Source: Luteimonas endophytica (GTDB lineage Bacteria > Pseudomonadota > Gammaproteobacteria > Xanthomonadales > Xanthomonadaceae). From it: 64,000 nt of DNA. The notes beneath the pieces were generated by a model that saw nothing but the letters and a program-made list of their open reading frames with translations, did not search any database and had not been told where the DNA came from. Positions within the stretch are counted from its first letter, which is position 1, and every line of letters starts with the position of its first letter. The translations under genes and the position numbers were made by a program. This document shows positions 18,202 to 28,254 of the stretch, in pieces. Location of the stretch: positions 326,597 to 390,596 of the forward strand of contig NZ_JARXRM010000045.1 in NCBI RefSeq assembly GCF_029887875.1, written 5' to 3'.

Positions 18202-19740
18202 ATGTCCATGAGCCTCGATTCCGCCACCAGCCCCACCGCGTCGCAGCCGGCCCAGACCTACTGGGACAACGCCGCGCACAACGAGGAGCGGTTCGCCGAG
18301 GCGCCGCTTGCCAGCGATCGGATCGATGCGGTCGATTCCCGCGACAGTGCCACGGACGGCGCCGTCACCATCAACGGCAGCGACGCCGGTTCGCGCCTGG
18401 CCGACCGCCAGACGCCCGATGGCAAGACCATCCGCAACGCCGAGCTGCACCAGGGCGAGCAGGCCACCGTGACCCGCGAGCAGACCATCGCCCCGGCCGG
18501 GTTCGGGCAGACCTACGTCAGCAGCGACCAGGTGGTGTTCACCACCGGCGAGGGCGACGACAACGTGCAGATCAGCCAGCGCGACGACGGCACCCTGGAC
18601 ATCGACGTCAACGGCGAGGTCTACGAGGTCCGCCTGACCGAGCAGCAGGAGCTGACCCTGCGCACCGGCGGCGGCAACGACGTCATCGAGGCCGCGGCCA
18701 ACGTCTCGGTCAACATGGTGGTCGAGGGCGGCGACGGCGACGACCGGGTCGTCAGCGGCAACGGCGACGATCGCATCGACGGCGGCACCGGCGCCGACAC
18801 GGTCGAGAGCCTGGGCGGCCGCAACGACATCTTCGGCGGCGCCGGCAACGACACGATCCAGGGGGGCAGCGGCATCAACGTGGTCTATGGCGGCGACGGG
18901 GACGACGTGCTGCGCGGCGGCGGCCAGGACGGTTACCTCGAGGGCGGCGCCGGCAACGACGAGATCCACGCCGGGGCCGGCGACGACATCATCTCCGGCG
19001 GCCTGGGCGACGACGTGATCCATTCGGGTACCGGCAACAACGCGATCTACGCCGGCCAGGGCAGCGACACGGTGCAGGGCGCCCGTTCGGACGACACCGT
19101 CTACGCCCAGGCCAGCGACCTGATCAACGCCGCCACCGGCGCCACCCCGACCGTGGTCAACGTGGTGATCGACGCCGACGTCGGCAACCGCGGCATCACC
19201 GTGACCGGCTCCGACGCCTTCCGCCAGCGCGTCGAGGCCGACATGGAGTTCCTCCGCTCCTCGCCGAACGGGCAGCGGATGCTCGCCGAGTTCGATGCCG
19301 CCGCCGAGGCCAAGGGCAACACCGTGACCATCAAGGAGCTGGCCAACGAGCAGAACGGCTACGCCCAGACCTTCAGCCGTGACGCCGACATCGTCAACGG
19401 CCGGCCGGGCGCCGGTGGCGACGTCGACATCAGCTACAACCCCTCATTCCACATGGACGCCTTCCCGGCGCCGGTAGTGGTGCTCTACCACGAGATGTCG
19501 CACGCCTATAACGGCGTCAACGGCACCTTCCAGCCCGGCACCTACCAGGGGGAGGGCCCGGACTCCGGACGGGTGCCCAATGCCGAGCGCCAGGCGGTAG
19601 GCCTTGAGACCTCCGCCACCCCATACGACTTCGACGGCGACCCCGCCACCCCGGCCACCACCCACAATCCGATCGAGCTGACCGAGAACGGCCTGCGCCG
19701 CGAACTTGGGCTGCCGGACCGCCCCAGCTACGCGCTCTGA
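18202..19740 (+). CDS. RTX-repeat protein with C-terminal M91-type zinc metallopeptidase domain
   Basis: A 512-residue protein without a classical signal peptide. Residues about 150-300 contain glycine/aspartate-rich RTX-type nonapeptides (GGDGDDRVVSGNGDDRIDGG, GGAGNDTIQGG, GGAGNDEIHAGAGDDIISGG), which bind calcium and are typical of type I-secreted or surface proteins. The C-terminal ~190 residues resemble peptidase family M91 (NleD/HopH1-type effectors): VVVLYHEMSHAYN gives HEMSH at 430-434, and ERQAVGLE around 462-469 supplies the downstream glutamate. NleD-like enzymes cut host MAP kinases, but the target here is unknown. Acidic throughout. No T1SS or T3SS genes are nearby. Other M91 proteins sit in polymorphic toxins. 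Confidence 0.82.
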   Translation: MSMSLDSATSPTASQPAQTYWDNAAHNEERFAEAPLASDRIDAVDSRDSATDGAVTINGSDAGSRLADRQTPDGKTIRNAELHQGEQATVTREQTIAPAGFGQTYVSSDQVVFTTGEGDDNVQISQRDDGTLDIDVNGEVYEVRLTEQQELTLRTGGGNDVIEAAANVSVNMVVEGGDGDDRVVSGNGDDRIDGGTGADTVESLGGRNDIFGGAGNDTIQGGSGINVVYGGDGDDVLRGGGQDGYLEGGAGNDEIHAGAGDDIISGGLGDDVIHSGTGNNAIYAGQGSDTVQGARSDDTVYAQASDLINAATGATPTVVNVVIDADVGNRGITVTGSDAFRQRVEADMEFLRSSPNGQRMLAEFDAAAEAKGNTVTIKELANEQNGYAQTFSRDADIVNGRPGAGGDVDISYNPSFHMDAFPAPVVVLYHEMSHAYNGVNGTFQPGTYQGEGPDSGRVPNAERQAVGLETSATPYDFDGDPATPATTHNPIELTENGLRRELGLPDRPSYAL

Positions 19741-19787
19741 GCGCGCGCTGAGCGCTGAGGGCCGATCGCCACAGCCAGGGGAACCAC

Positions 19788-19827
19788 GGGCGGCCCGCGT
19801 TCAGCGCGGGCCGCCCGCCTTCCTTTA
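19788..19827 (+). terminator. Intrinsic terminator after the RTX-M91 gene
   Basis: A perfect 12-bp stem (GGGCGGCCCGCG and CGCGGGCCGCCC) with loop TTCAG, followed by GCCTTCCTTT. It lies 47 bp after the stop codon and separates this gene from the downstream lipoprotein gene. Confidence 0.8.
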
Positions 19828-19864
19828 AGCTCCGGCGACGGCCAACACCAAGGATAGATGCCGC

Positions 19865-20530
19865 ATGCAACCGCGATCCCTGCCGACCCTTCAGCGCCTG
19901 GCCTGCGCACTGCTGCTCGCGGCCCCGCTCGCGGCCTGCGCGCAGGGCGGCCGCCAAGTGCATCCGATCCCTTCCGCAGAGGCCCCCATGGCAAGTTCCG
20001 ACAACAGCACCACCGTCGAGGGCGATGGCGCGCGGCTCGAGGCCGATTTCGCGTACGACCCGCGCCAGCAGGCGCTGCGGGTCCGCTACCGGCTGCACAA
20101 CACCGGCGATGCGGCGCTGGCGGTATTCGATCGCGGCAACCGCCACGCCGTCCTCACCGGCCGCCAACAGCCAGGCGCGGTGAGCGACCCGGTGTTCCGC
20201 GAGGATGGCGCCGACGTCACCCTGAGCCACATCGCGCTGCCGCTGCCAAGTCCCAGCCCGACGGTGCCGCCGACGCCGCTGGCGGTGCGACTGCCGGCCG
20301 GCGCCGAGCTGGAGGGCGAGTTCACGTTCGCCCCACCCACCGCCGAACCGGCACGGCGCATGCGCTGGTGCCTGGGCGTTGCGGATTTCGAGGAGTCCGA
20401 ATTCACCGCGCCGGAGGACGTCGGCGGGGTCGAGGTCTGGCAGGCGTCGTTCGCGCACGTCGAGCGCCAGCAGCTGTTGTGCACGCCCTGGTTCGACGTT
20501 GCCGCCGGAACGTTCGAAGCCGAGCGTTGA
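19865..20530 (+). CDS. Hypothetical lipoprotein
   Basis: A 221-residue protein I do not recognise. The N-terminus is a lipoprotein signal: hydrophobic core LACALLLAAPLA, then the lipobox LAAC (Cys about 25). The rest is a soluble, beta-rich-looking domain (ADFAYDPRQQALRVRYRLHN; FTFAPPTAEPARRMRWCLGV) with two later cysteines that could pair (RRMRWC and QQLLC). This could be an immunoglobulin-like or intracellular-proteinase-inhibitor-like fold; no family is claimed. It stands alone between two terminator-like hairpins. Confidence 0.75.
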   Translation: MQPRSLPTLQRLACALLLAAPLAACAQGGRQVHPIPSAEAPMASSDNSTTVEGDGARLEADFAYDPRQQALRVRYRLHNTGDAALAVFDRGNRHAVLTGRQQPGAVSDPVFREDGADVTLSHIALPLPSPSPTVPPTPLAVRLPAGAELEGEFTFAPPTAEPARRMRWCLGVADFEESEFTAPEDVGGVEVWQASFAHVERQQLLCTPWFDVAAGTFEAER

Positions 20531-20631
20531 GCCGCCCGCGCGACTCGCGCCACGCTCTCCTGCCCGGTCGCCCCCCCGGCCCGTCCCCGGACCGCTCCCC
20601 GACCCCCGATCTTCGAGGACATTCCGCGACC

Positions 20632-20666
20632 GTAGCGCCCTCTCCCCAGGCGGGAGAGGGCGCTAC
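20632..20666. repeat. 15-bp palindromic hairpin, REP-like or terminator
   Basis: GTAGCGCCCTCTCCC and its exact reverse complement flank a 5-nt loop (CAGGC). It lies between convergent genes (lipoprotein and hppA). The CCCTCTCCC...GGGAGAGGG core is of a type frequently scattered between genes in Xanthomonadaceae. No T-run flanks it. It may act as a transcript end for both genes. Confidence 0.65.
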
Positions 20667-20688
20667 GCGATGCGACGAGGCTTCAGGC

Positions 20689-22743
<2,055 letters not shown>

Positions 22744-22985
22744 GAAACCCCTCCCAGAGTGAATGCCAAGACGAACAGGTGGTGCGGTGAGGATCCCCCT
22801 GCGCCCGCAATCGACCGGTCGTGTCGGAGCCGCGACGGCAAGCCGTTTGCGTGAGCCCGCCGACTATGGCACACGGCCGCGGGCAGGCCAAACGCGATTC
22901 CGCGCCTTCCAGGATCCTCTCTTCCGTGGCGCCCGATTCAGCCGGCGCGTGTCAGGCTGCTGCGCTGCATCCATGGAGCCCCGCC

Positions 22986-23498
22986 ATGCGCCGCATCCTC
23001 GCCGCCCTCCTCGTTTTCCTGCCGGCCGCGCCTGCCGCCGTGTCCGCCGCCGCCCAGGCGCCCGAGATCGAGCGCGAGACCGCGCCGCCGCAGGCGGTCG
23101 GCGCAGCGCACACGCTGCGCCAGATTCCGGAAGCCTGCGCGCGCATCGAAGGCGTGTTCACCGGGCAGGCCGATCCGCCCTACCGGTTCACGGTCATGCA
23201 GACCAGCCCCGGCTGCCGGCCGCGCGCCCGGCTCGTGGATGCCGACAAGGTCCGGCCCGACCCGGCCGACGGCTGGGTGCTCAACGACGTGGTGCGGATT
23301 CCCGGCGCGGCCTGTCCCTCGCAGATCGCGGTGGCGCGGATCTGGCGCCGGCCGGCGGAGGGCACGCTGCAGACCGATGCCCAGGGGCGCGCCCGGATCT
23401 ACCTGGACGAGGCGCGCGCGCAGGCCGAGTCCGGCGATGCCCCCCAGCCGGAACTGTATGCCGCGCAGCTGCGGGTCGAGGGCGAACCCTGCGACTGA
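22986..23498 (+). CDS. Hypothetical exported protein
   Basis: A 170-residue protein with a clear Sec signal peptide (MRRILAALLVFLPAAPAAVS, cleavage near AAAQA). The mature part has four cysteines (EACARIEG, SPGCRPRA, GAACPSQ and the C-terminal EPCD), suggesting disulfide bonds in the periplasm. It includes TLRQIPEACARIEGVFTGQA. Not a family I can name. The upstream in-frame ATG at 22821 is rejected because it places unrelated sequence before the signal peptide. The 242 bp between it and the divergent hppA hold both promoters; none is obvious. Confidence 0.78.
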   Translation: MRRILAALLVFLPAAPAAVSAAAQAPEIERETAPPQAVGAAHTLRQIPEACARIEGVFTGQADPPYRFTVMQTSPGCRPRARLVDADKVRPDPADGWVLNDVVRIPGAACPSQIAVARIWRRPAEGTLQTDAQGRARIYLDEARAQAESGDAPQPELYAAQLRVEGEPCD

Positions 23499-23617
23499 GG
23501 CCGCCGCCGGATTGCCGCCTTCGGTCATACTAGGGGCTCAGGCCCGGCCCGGTACCGGCCGGCCGGTCTCCCGTTAGCCACGCCGTCGGCGGGCGTTCTG
23601 CGCCGGCCGCATGACCG

Positions 23618-25957
23618 ATGTCGAGCGCAGCCTACCGCTTCCATGATTACGTCCTCGATTGCCGCGCGCGCGAACTGCGCCATCGCGGCGGGGCGGTGGC
23701 GATGCCGGCGCGGGTGTTCGAGTGCCTGCAGTACCTGATCGAGCACCAGGACCGGGCGGTGGGGCGCGACGAACTGGCGCTGGCGATCTTCGCGCGCGAC
23801 AACGTTTCCGACGCCCAGCTGAGCCAGATCGTGCTGCGCGCGCGGCGCGCCGTGGGCGACGACGGGCAGGAGCAGCGGCTGATCCGCACCGTGCCGCGGT
23901 ACGGGTTCCGCTGGGTGGCGCCGGTGGAGGCGTCCGCGGTCCTGGCCGAGGCGCCGGCGGCTGAGGACGGCGCCGCGCCCGATGCGACGCCGGCGCCCGA
24001 TCCGACACCGGCCGGGGCACTGCCGGTTCCCGCCCTTGCGCCGCCGGGGCAGCGCCGCATCCTGGCCGCGCTGGCCGTGCTGGCGCTGCTGCTCACCGCG
24101 GGCGCGTGGTGGGCGCTGCTGCAGCGCGACCGCCCTGTCGCGTCCGAGCGCAGCGCCGCCGCCGCCGCTCCGGCCGGGGCCGTGATCGTGCTGCCGACCG
24201 AGGTGTCGGGGCCGCAGGCGGCGGCCTGGGCGCGGCTCGGACTGATGGACTTCATCGGCGACAGGCTGCGCCGCAACGGCCTGCCGGTGGCGTCGAGCGA
24301 AAGCGTTCTCTCGCTGCTGCACGGCCAGCAGCGAGAGGCGGTGCTGGCGCAGCTGCGGCGCGCGGCGGGCAGCGGCTGGATCATCGGCAGCACGGCGCGG
24401 CACCGCGCGCGCGGCTGGCGGGTGGAGCTGGCCGCCGAGGGCGCGGCGGGTACGGCGCGGCACGCCATCGGCGAGCATGCCGACCTGGTGCAGGCGGCCG
24501 ACCAGGCCAGCGGCCGTCTGCTCGCCGCGCTCGGCCGCAGCGACAGCGGTGCCGGCATCGACCTCAGCCTGGCCGAGCGCCTGCAGCGCGCGCAGGCGGC
24601 GATGCTGAGCAACGAGCTCGAGACCGCGCGCAGGATCCTGCAGGAGGCGCCCGAGCTGCAGCGTTCGGAACCGCAGTTGCGGCTGCGCCTGGTGCAGGTG
24701 GACTTCCGCGCCGGCAAGCATGCCGAGGGCCTGGCCGAGATCGACAGGCTGCTGCGCACCCCGCTGGCGCGCAGCGACCCGATGTTCCGCGCCCGCGCGC
24801 TGCTGGTGCGCGGCGGCATCTGCGTGCGGCTCGACCGCTACGCGGAGGGCGAGCGCGCCTACTCGGCGGCGATCGCGCTGCTCGATCCCGAGGCGCAGGC
24901 CCCGCTGCTGGGCGGCGCGCTCAACGGCCGCGGCGTGACCCGCTCGGCCCTGGGCGACTTCTCCGGCGCGCTGCAGGACCTCGGCCGGGCGCGGATCCTG
25001 CTGGCGCGCAGCGGCGATCTGCTGTCGGTGGCGCGGGTGGACGCCAACCTCGGCCATCTCGAGGAACAGCGCGGGCGGCCGGCGCAGTCGGTCGAGTACC
25101 TGGGCAAGGCGGCGGCGGAATTCCGCCGCTTCGGCGCCATCCAGGAGCTGGTGTCGATGCACGCCGCGTTGGCGGTGACGCATCTGCGGCTGCTGCAGCC
25201 CGAGCAGGCGCGTGCCAGCATCGAGCGGGCCTGGGCGCTGCGCGATCAGGTCACCGACGTGACCCAGGCGACCAACATCGCGCTCGGGCTGGCCGAGGTG
25301 ATGATCCGCGAGGGCCGCTTCGAGCAGGCCCACGCACTGCTCGACCGCCACGGCGACGGCCCGGTGCTGCCCGGCGATCTGCATCGCGCCGACGCCCTGC
25401 GCGCCGAGCTCGCCCTGCGCAGCGGCGATGCGGCGCGGGCCGTGGCGATCGTCGACCAGGCGCTGCGCGGCTGGTCGGAGGACGCCTGGGCCTCGCGGCT
25501 GCAGCGGATGCAGTGGCTGCGGCAGCAGGCCGCACTGCAGGCCGACCAGCCGCTGCGGCAAGACTTGGTCGACAGCGGCGAGGATCCCGTCACCGGTCAC
25601 CTGCTGGCGGCGATCGTCGCCCGCGCCGATGGGCGCCATGCCGACGCCGAGGCCGGCTACCGGGCCGCGGTGGCGCGCGCCGAGCAGCAGGGCATTCCCG
25701 GCAGCATCGCCCAGGCGGTGCTCGCCTATGCTCCCTGGCTGATCGAGCGCGGCGAACTGGCGGAGGCCACGGCGCTGGTGGGGCGGATCGCGCCCTGGGC
25801 GCGCCGCGATTTCGATCTCGCCCTGCTGCAGCTCCGGCTGTTCCATGCCCTGGGCCAGGCCGAATCCTGGGAGCAGGCGCTGCAGGACGCGCGGCGCCTG
25901 GCCGGGGAGCGCCCGATCCCCGGCCCGCTGCAGCGTCCTCCCGCGGCGCGCGGCTGA
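23618..25957 (+). CDS. Membrane-bound winged-helix regulator with TPR repeats
   Basis: A 779-residue CadC-like one-component regulator. Residues 5-103 form the OmpR-type DNA-binding domain (MPARVFECLQYLIEHQDRAV, DAQLSQIVLRARRAVGD, LIRTVPRYGFRWVAPVE). A proline/alanine-rich linker leads to one transmembrane helix at about 147-168. The remaining ~600 residues are alanine/leucine/arginine-rich helical repeats of TPR type. Such proteins sense envelope signals. It lies 293 bp upstream of the YadA-like adhesin in the same direction, so it is a candidate regulator of the adhesin and the subtilase. Confidence 0.87.
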   Translation: MSSAAYRFHDYVLDCRARELRHRGGAVAMPARVFECLQYLIEHQDRAVGRDELALAIFARDNVSDAQLSQIVLRARRAVGDDGQEQRLIRTVPRYGFRWVAPVEASAVLAEAPAAEDGAAPDATPAPDPTPAGALPVPALAPPGQRRILAALAVLALLLTAGAWWALLQRDRPVASERSAAAAAPAGAVIVLPTEVSGPQAAAWARLGLMDFIGDRLRRNGLPVASSESVLSLLHGQQREAVLAQLRRAAGSGWIIGSTARHRARGWRVELAAEGAAGTARHAIGEHADLVQAADQASGRLLAALGRSDSGAGIDLSLAERLQRAQAAMLSNELETARRILQEAPELQRSEPQLRLRLVQVDFRAGKHAEGLAEIDRLLRTPLARSDPMFRARALLVRGGICVRLDRYAEGERAYSAAIALLDPEAQAPLLGGALNGRGVTRSALGDFSGALQDLGRARILLARSGDLLSVARVDANLGHLEEQRGRPAQSVEYLGKAAAEFRRFGAIQELVSMHAALAVTHLRLLQPEQARASIERAWALRDQVTDVTQATNIALGLAEVMIREGRFEQAHALLDRHGDGPVLPGDLHRADALRAELALRSGDAARAVAIVDQALRGWSEDAWASRLQRMQWLRQQAALQADQPLRQDLVDSGEDPVTGHLLAAIVARADGRHADAEAGYRAAVARAEQQGIPGSIAQAVLAYAPWLIERGELAEATALVGRIAPWARRDFDLALLQLRLFHALGQAESWEQALQDARRLAGERPIPGPLQRPPAARG

Positions 25958-26250
25958 GCCGCGCCGCATCCGCGGCGTCGCCGTCCGGGCCGAAGGCGGT
26001 CGCGCGACGGCTTTCGCCATCCCCCCGCCGGGTCGCCACCGGCTCGATAACTGGTTGATACGCAAAGGGAAAACCTCGGCGTAAGACGGTTGTCATGGAG
26101 TTGGAATGGCCTGCGCGCCGGCTCGCCGCGAAGCATCGGGGACCGCCGCGGACCGCCCCCGAGGGCCGCGGCGCCCGGGCGGGGAGCCAGCCGGCGGAGC
26201 AGCGCCGGCGCGGCCTCACCTCCCGGCCCTGTCCCCTGGAGGAGATCCGA

Positions 26251-28254
26251 ATGAAGCACAGCACACTGGCGCTCGCCATCGCCGCCCTGATCGCCGCCGC
26301 GCCCGCGCTGGCGACCGATTCGCCGCCGGCAACCGGCAACGGCGAGGACGGCGAAGCCGCCGGGGCCGCGCCGGCCGCCGCCGAGGGGGATCGCTATTTC
26401 AAGGCCGACGGTGCCGGCGACGGCAGCGACGATGCGCTTGCCGAAGGCGGCGGCGCCCTGGCCGCCGGCAGCGGCAGCGCCGCGCTGGCCGGCGACGCGA
26501 CCGCGGTCGGCGCAGGGGCCCAGGCCTGGGGCCGCGAGAGCAGCGCCTACGGTGCCTGGAGCTGGGCCGATGCGGATCACGCCACCGCGATCGGCGCCGG
26601 CAGTTCCGCCTTCGGCACCGGCACCACCGCGGTCGGGGTGGGCGCGTTCGCCTCGGGCACCTCCGCCACGGCGACCGGCTATGGCAGTTCCGCCGGCGGC
26701 GAGTATGCCGCCGCCTACGGCCCGGGCAGCCAGGCGAGCGGCCGCAGCGGGACCGCCATCGGCGGCCAGATGCTGGTCCACGATGCCATGACCGGCGAGG
26801 ACCAGCTCTGGGGAACGGTGGCCTCGGGCCAGGAGAGCACCGCGATCGGCACCGCGGCGCGCGCCACCCGCTATGCCGCCACCGCCATCGGCGCGATGGC
26901 CGAGGCCGGCGGCGAACAGTCGGTCGCGGTCGGCCACGGGGCGCTCGTGCTGGGCAACTGGAGCACGGCGATCGGGCCCGGCGCGATGGTCCTGTCCGAC
27001 AGCAGCATCGCCATTGGTTCGAGCGCCGCGGCCTTCGCCGACCGCAGCGTGGCCCTGGGCGGCGAGGCCGGGGGCGAGTCCAGCACCGCGATCGGCCAGT
27101 TCAGCGCCGCCTACGGCGCGTTCGCGTCCTCGTTGGGGCGCGCTGCGCGGGCCTGGGGCGAAGGCGCCACCGCGCTGGGCTCTGGCGCGATCGCCGACGC
27201 CGCCGATGCCGTGGCCCTCGGCGCGGGATCGCATGCCGACCGTGCCGGCACCGTATCGGTCGGGCGGGCGCAGCCGGGCATCGACGGCCACGGCAACGCG
27301 CTGCCCGCGTTCCAGCGCCAGATCGCCAACGTTGCCGCGGGCACCCAGGAGCACGATGCGGTGAACCTCGGCCAGCTGCGCGAGGCCACCGCGAGCGCCC
27401 GCTTCTTCGAGGCCGGCGGTGGCGCCGACAACGACCAGCCCGCGCTGGCGCAGGGGGATTTCGCCACCGCCGGCGGATCCGGCGCCTACGCCGCCGAACT
27501 CGGCAGCTCGGCGTTCGGCAGCGGCGCCTTCGCCTACGGCGTGCAGGGCACCGCGATCGGCTTCAACAGCGTGGCCTTCGCCGACCACGCCACCGCCATT
27601 GGCGGCAGCGCCGAAGCCGGCGGCGCCAGCGCCACCGCGGTGGGCGGGCCGCTGGACGTGCGCTATACCGATCCGGAAACACTCGAGGAGGTCGTGCTCG
27701 AGGGCGTGACCACCGCCAACGGCGCCGCCGCCAGCGCGTTCGGCGCCGGGGCTCTGGGCGACCGCGCTGGGATCGCGCGCCAGCGCCGAAGGCGCCAGCG
27801 CGGTCGCGCTCGGCGAATCGGCGCGCGCCAGTGGCGTCGAGAGCACCGCCGTCGGCGGCAGCCGGCCGGGCGGCGCGATCCTCGGCCACGTCCCGACCGC
27901 GGCCACCGGCGATCACGCCTCCGCCTTCGGCGCGGCCGCGCAGGCCACCGGCGACTACGCCTCGGCACTGGGCTGGGACTCGTTCGCCACCGAGGCCTTC
28001 GCCACCGCGGTGGGCGGCTCGGCCTTCGCCAACGCCACCTGGTCCACCGCGCTCGGCGGCTCCTCGTTCGCCGCCGGCCGCGGCGCCACGGCGCTGGGCT
28101 TCTACGCCTTCGCGCTCGAGGAGGGCAGCGTGGCGCTCGGCGCCGGATCGGTCGGCGATCGCGCCAACGCGGTGTCGGTGGGCGCCGGTGCGAACATCGA
28201 CGGCTTCCCCGAAACGCGCCAGATCACCCATGTGGCCGCCGGGACCGAGGGTAA
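26251..28254 (+). CDS. YadA-like trimeric autotransporter adhesin, N-terminal part before frameshift
   Basis: Start of a surface adhesin. A short signal peptide (MKHSTLALAIAALIAAAPAL, then AT) follows a strong ribosome binding site, GGAGGAGAT. The head consists of 14-residue-type YadA repeats (TAVGAGAQAWGRESSAYG, TAIGAGSSAFGTGTTAVG) and a neck motif, DAVNLGQL, near residue 370. At about 27745-27760 the repeat pattern leaves this frame and continues in the next one, so codons after about 27757 are spurious (arginine-rich) and run to a stop at 28254. The intact gene would span 26251-31162 (about 1636 residues). See the frameshift entry. Confidence 0.85.
   Translation: MKHSTLALAIAALIAAAPALATDSPPATGNGEDGEAAGAAPAAAEGDRYFKADGAGDGSDDALAEGGGALAAGSGSAALAGDATAVGAGAQAWGRESSAYGAWSWADADHATAIGAGSSAFGTGTTAVGVGAFASGTSATATGYGSSAGGEYAAAYGPGSQASGRSGTAIGGQMLVHDAMTGEDQLWGTVASGQESTAIGTAARATRYAATAIGAMAEAGGEQSVAVGHGALVLGNWSTAIGPGAMVLSDSSIAIGSSAAAFADRSVALGGEAGGESSTAIGQFSAAYGAFASSLGRAARAWGEGATALGSGAIADAADAVALGAGSHADRAGTVSVGRAQPGIDGHGNALPAFQRQIANVAAGTQEHDAVNLGQLREATASARFFEAGGGADNDQPALAQGDFATAGGSGAYAAELGSSAFGSGAFAYGVQGTAIGFNSVAFADHATAIGGSAEAGGASATAVGGPLDVRYTDPETLEEVVLEGVTTANGAAASAFGAGALGDRAGIARQRRRRQRGRARRIGARQWRREHRRRRQPAGRRDPRPRPDRGHRRSRLRLRRGRAGHRRLRLGTGLGLVRHRGLRHRGGRLGLRQRHLVHRARRLLVRRRPRRHGAGLLRLRARGGQRGARRRIGRRSRQRGVGGRRCEHRRLPRNAPDHPCGRRDRG
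27745..27760 (+). other. Frameshift site in the YadA-like adhesin
   Basis: Upstream, frame 1 reads ASAFGAGAL; downstream, frame 2 reads ATALGSRASAEGASAVALGE. Only 16 nt separate the SAFG codons from the TALG codons, while sister repeats in the same gene have 30 nt (as in SAFG-SGAFALGDYA-TAGG). A 14-nt deletion in one repeat would explain both the short spacing and the shift. A single-base error in the GGGG at 27748-27751 would fix the frame but not the spacing. Confidence 0.75.
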
